A stretch of 7,587 bases of DNA from Nitrospira sp. (GTDB lineage: Bacteria; Nitrospirota; Nitrospiria; Nitrospirales; Nitrospiraceae): positions 24,810-32,396 of the forward strand of contig JABMDE010000067.1 in assembly GCA_015904055.1 (NCBI GenBank). Direction: 5' to 3'. This document shows, piece after piece, positions 6,319 through 7,587 of the stretch. The notes beneath the pieces were generated by a model. It saw only the letters and a list, made by a program, of their open reading frames with translations. It was not told where the DNA came from and made no database searches. A program made the position numbers and the translations under genes. Numbering within the stretch: the stretch's first letter is position 1; each line of letters starts with the position of its first letter.

Positions 6319-6337
6319 CATGGCAATTCGGTATGAG
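6308..6337 (+). promoter_or_regulatory. Candidate lux-box-dependent promoter of the kinase operon
   Basis: GTGACG (6308-6313, 4 of 6 to the -35 box) overlaps the right end of the lux box. TATGAG (6332-6337, 4 of 6 to the -10 box) follows after 18 bp. The start would be near 6342-6345, putting the lux box centre about 42-45 bp upstream, the usual distance for LuxR activation. On the minus strand GAGAAT (6270-6265) is a weaker counterpart -10 for luxI. Confidence 0.45.
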
Positions 6338-6388
6338 TTTGGCCTGTTGTGGCGATACGTTTGGACGGCACTAAAACAGGCTCGTAGG

Positions 6389-6393
6389 GGAGG
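6389..6393 (+). promoter_or_regulatory. Ribosome binding site for the long kinase start
   Basis: GGAGG (within GGGGAGGT) lies 9 bases before the ATG at 6403. A second GGAGG at 6537-6541 lies 5 bases before an in-frame ATG at 6547, so a shorter kinase may be made instead of or besides the long one. Confidence 0.6.
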
Positions 6394-6402
6394 TGGCACA
6401 TC

Positions 6403-7212
6403 ATGCTGCAGGACAAGAAAGGCTTCCGTCTTCTGAACGGGTTTCGTCATTCCACACTCAATGCGCGTCTGAATCACGCGTCAGAGCCTTCACAGCACAC
6501 GGCAAGCTCGTCCAGCTACCGTGAAAACCCGAGGATGGAGGATCCGATGGATACACTCCGGGCGATGGAACAACGACTGTCAGCCTTGCTGGAAGACCGT
6601 ACCCATATCGGACGCGACCTTCACGACTGCATCCTCCAATCGCTCTATGCAATCGGCTTGAATATTGAGACCGAATGGCGAGGGTACCGGCATACGAGTC
6701 CGGAATCGGAGCAGACTCACGCCCACACCATTCAGCAAATCAATCGGCTCATTCACGACATACGCCAGATGATTCACGGACTCGACGAGGGTGTCCTGCA
6801 GGAATTCGACCTGAGAACAGAACTCCAGACGCTGAAATCAGCCTACGATCAGATTGGCCACCTGCGGATCAGTTTCGATCTTCACCCTGCTGCCATTGAG
6901 GTTCTAACCAAGGAAGAAGAACGTGAGATTCTCAGCATTGCACGGGAAGCCCTTAGCAACTGTGTTCGCCATGCCAAGGCTACCCATGCCGCGATTTCAA
7001 TCCGCAAACGCGGCGACAGAATCCGCGTGCAGGTCAGCGACGACGGACGAGGCTTCGCTATGGGAGATGGCCGTCCACAGGGCTATGGCCTTGCAAATAT
7101 GACGGCCCGCGCAAAGAAGATCGGCGGAACATTGCGCATTCAATCCGAGGAAGGCCGAGGCACGGATATCATTGCGGAATTCTTGTTGGAGCCTATTCTG
7201 ACGCCCGTATGA
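6403..7212 (+). CDS. Soluble sensor histidine kinase, NarX/DegS type (HisKA_3 + HATPase_c)
   Basis: A 269-aa kinase that should autophosphorylate on His74 and pass phosphate to the overlapping response regulator. Order: an unstructured, Ser/Asn/Arg-rich N-terminal 45 residues; a coiled segment (about 47-68); the HisKA_3 dimerisation motif IGRDLHDCILQSLYAIGL (69-86); then the ATPase domain with N box REALSNCVRHA (181-191, Asn186), D/G1 box VSDDGRGF (211-218) and G2 box GYGLANMTARA (227-237). There is no membrane segment and no PAS, GAF or other sensor domain, so the input is unknown; regulation may be mainly through expression from the lux box upstream. Two starts are plausible: 6403 and 6547 (220 aa, residue 49 here), each with a good ribosome site. 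The shorter form loses only the unstructured leader. The stop overlaps the next ATG (ATGA), so the two genes are translationally coupled. Confidence 0.93.
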   Translation: MLQDKKGFRLLNGFRHSTLNARLNHASEPSQHTASSSSYRENPRMEDPMDTLRAMEQRLSALLEDRTHIGRDLHDCILQSLYAIGLNIETEWRGYRHTSPESEQTHAHTIQQINRLIHDIRQMIHGLDEGVLQEFDLRTELQTLKSAYDQIGHLRISFDLHPAAIEVLTKEEEREILSIAREALSNCVRHAKATHAAISIRKRGDRIRVQVSDDGRGFAMGDGRPQGYGLANMTARAKKIGGTLRIQSEEGRGTDIIAEFLLEPILTPV

Positions 7213-7587
7213 AACGTCCTACTCGCATTCTCATTCTTGACGATCACGAACTGGTCCGGAAGGGGCTTCGCACCTTTCTCGACCGTGAACCGGGCCTGCG
7301 GGTGGTGGGAGAAGCAGGGACCTTGGCGGATGCACTGCCGCTTGTGGCGCGTCTTCGTCCTCATCTGCTGCTACTTGACATGAAATTACCCGATGTCTCC
7401 GGCATGGAATCCTGCCGGCAACTTCTTGCTGCCGCACCTGATCTACGAGTCCTGGTCCTGACCGGTCATGCTGAGTCCACCATCGTTGCCGCTGCCATCA
7501 AAAGCGGCGCCCATGGCTACATTCTAAAAGACGTGAAACTCGATGATCTCGCTCAGGCCATCCGTACGGTTGCAGCAGGCCGTGGCT
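7209..7587 (+). CDS. Response regulator receiver domain, probably NarL/FixJ type (3' end outside the window)
   Basis: The frame opens at the ATG overlapping the kinase stop and stays open to the window end, giving 126 residues, all receiver domain. Key residues are in place: acidic pair Asp11-Asp12 (ILILDDHELVRKGL), phosphoacceptor Asp57 (LLLLDMKLPDVSGME), Thr85 (VLVLTGHA) and Lys107 (GYILKD). The DDHELVR and HGYILKD wording is that of the NarL/FixJ/LuxR-type regulators that pair with HisKA_3 kinases. A C-terminal DNA-binding helix-turn-helix is therefore expected, but it lies beyond the window and is not seen. It is the obvious phosphate acceptor of the preceding kinase. Confidence 0.92.
   Translation, partial: MKRPTRILILDDHELVRKGLRTFLDREPGLRVVGEAGTLADALPLVARLRPHLLLLDMKLPDVSGMESCRQLLAAAPDLRVLVLTGHAESTIVAAAIKSGAHGYILKDVKLDDLAQAIRTVAAGRG

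Noticed and set aside
6394..6410. TGGCAC followed by TGC before the kinase, resembling a sigma-54 promoter
   Set aside because: The GG to GC spacing is one base too long and the site overlaps the start codon, so it cannot drive this gene.

Overview
The window reads like a piece of a Nitrospira-type (Nitrospirota) chromosome. I infer this from the moderately GC-rich coding style, the Gram-negative outer-membrane protein, the gene products, and an intergenic repeat of a kind I associate with Nitrospira. I ran no database search, so the taxonomic call is an inference.

Left part (1-2400, + strand): the 3' end of a diaminopimelate epimerase gene (dapF), followed by a complete uvrC. These are housekeeping genes for lysine/peptidoglycan precursor synthesis and nucleotide excision repair. 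The DapF is odd because the second catalytic cysteine position holds serine. From 2401 to 2874 there is no convincing gene. This stretch holds hairpins and a MITE-like element of about 235 bp whose right end falls on the stop codon of the next gene.

Middle and right part (2875-7587): a compact, apparently complete acyl-homoserine-lactone (AHL) quorum-sensing island. A FadL-family outer-membrane channel gene (minus strand) is divergent from a LuxR-type receptor gene (plus strand). A 29-bp perfect palindrome lies between them. The luxR gene converges on a luxI-type AHL synthase gene (minus strand). Upstream of luxI is a 38-bp perfect palindrome whose central 20 bp match the classical lux box at 15 of 20 positions. 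On its other side, divergently, starts a two-gene operon for a soluble NarL/DegS-type histidine kinase and a response regulator cut by the window end (ATGA overlap). A plausible -35/-10 pair is placed as expected for lux-box activation of the kinase operon.

Proposed logic (inference): LuxI makes an AHL, LuxR binds it, and the lux box lets LuxR-AHL activate luxI (positive feedback) and the two-component operon together. Quorum state would then set the level of a phosphorelay. The FadL channel may be the entry route for a long-chain AHL. A related 3' repeat follows both minus-strand genes (fadL family and luxI), one copy almost whole and the other truncated.
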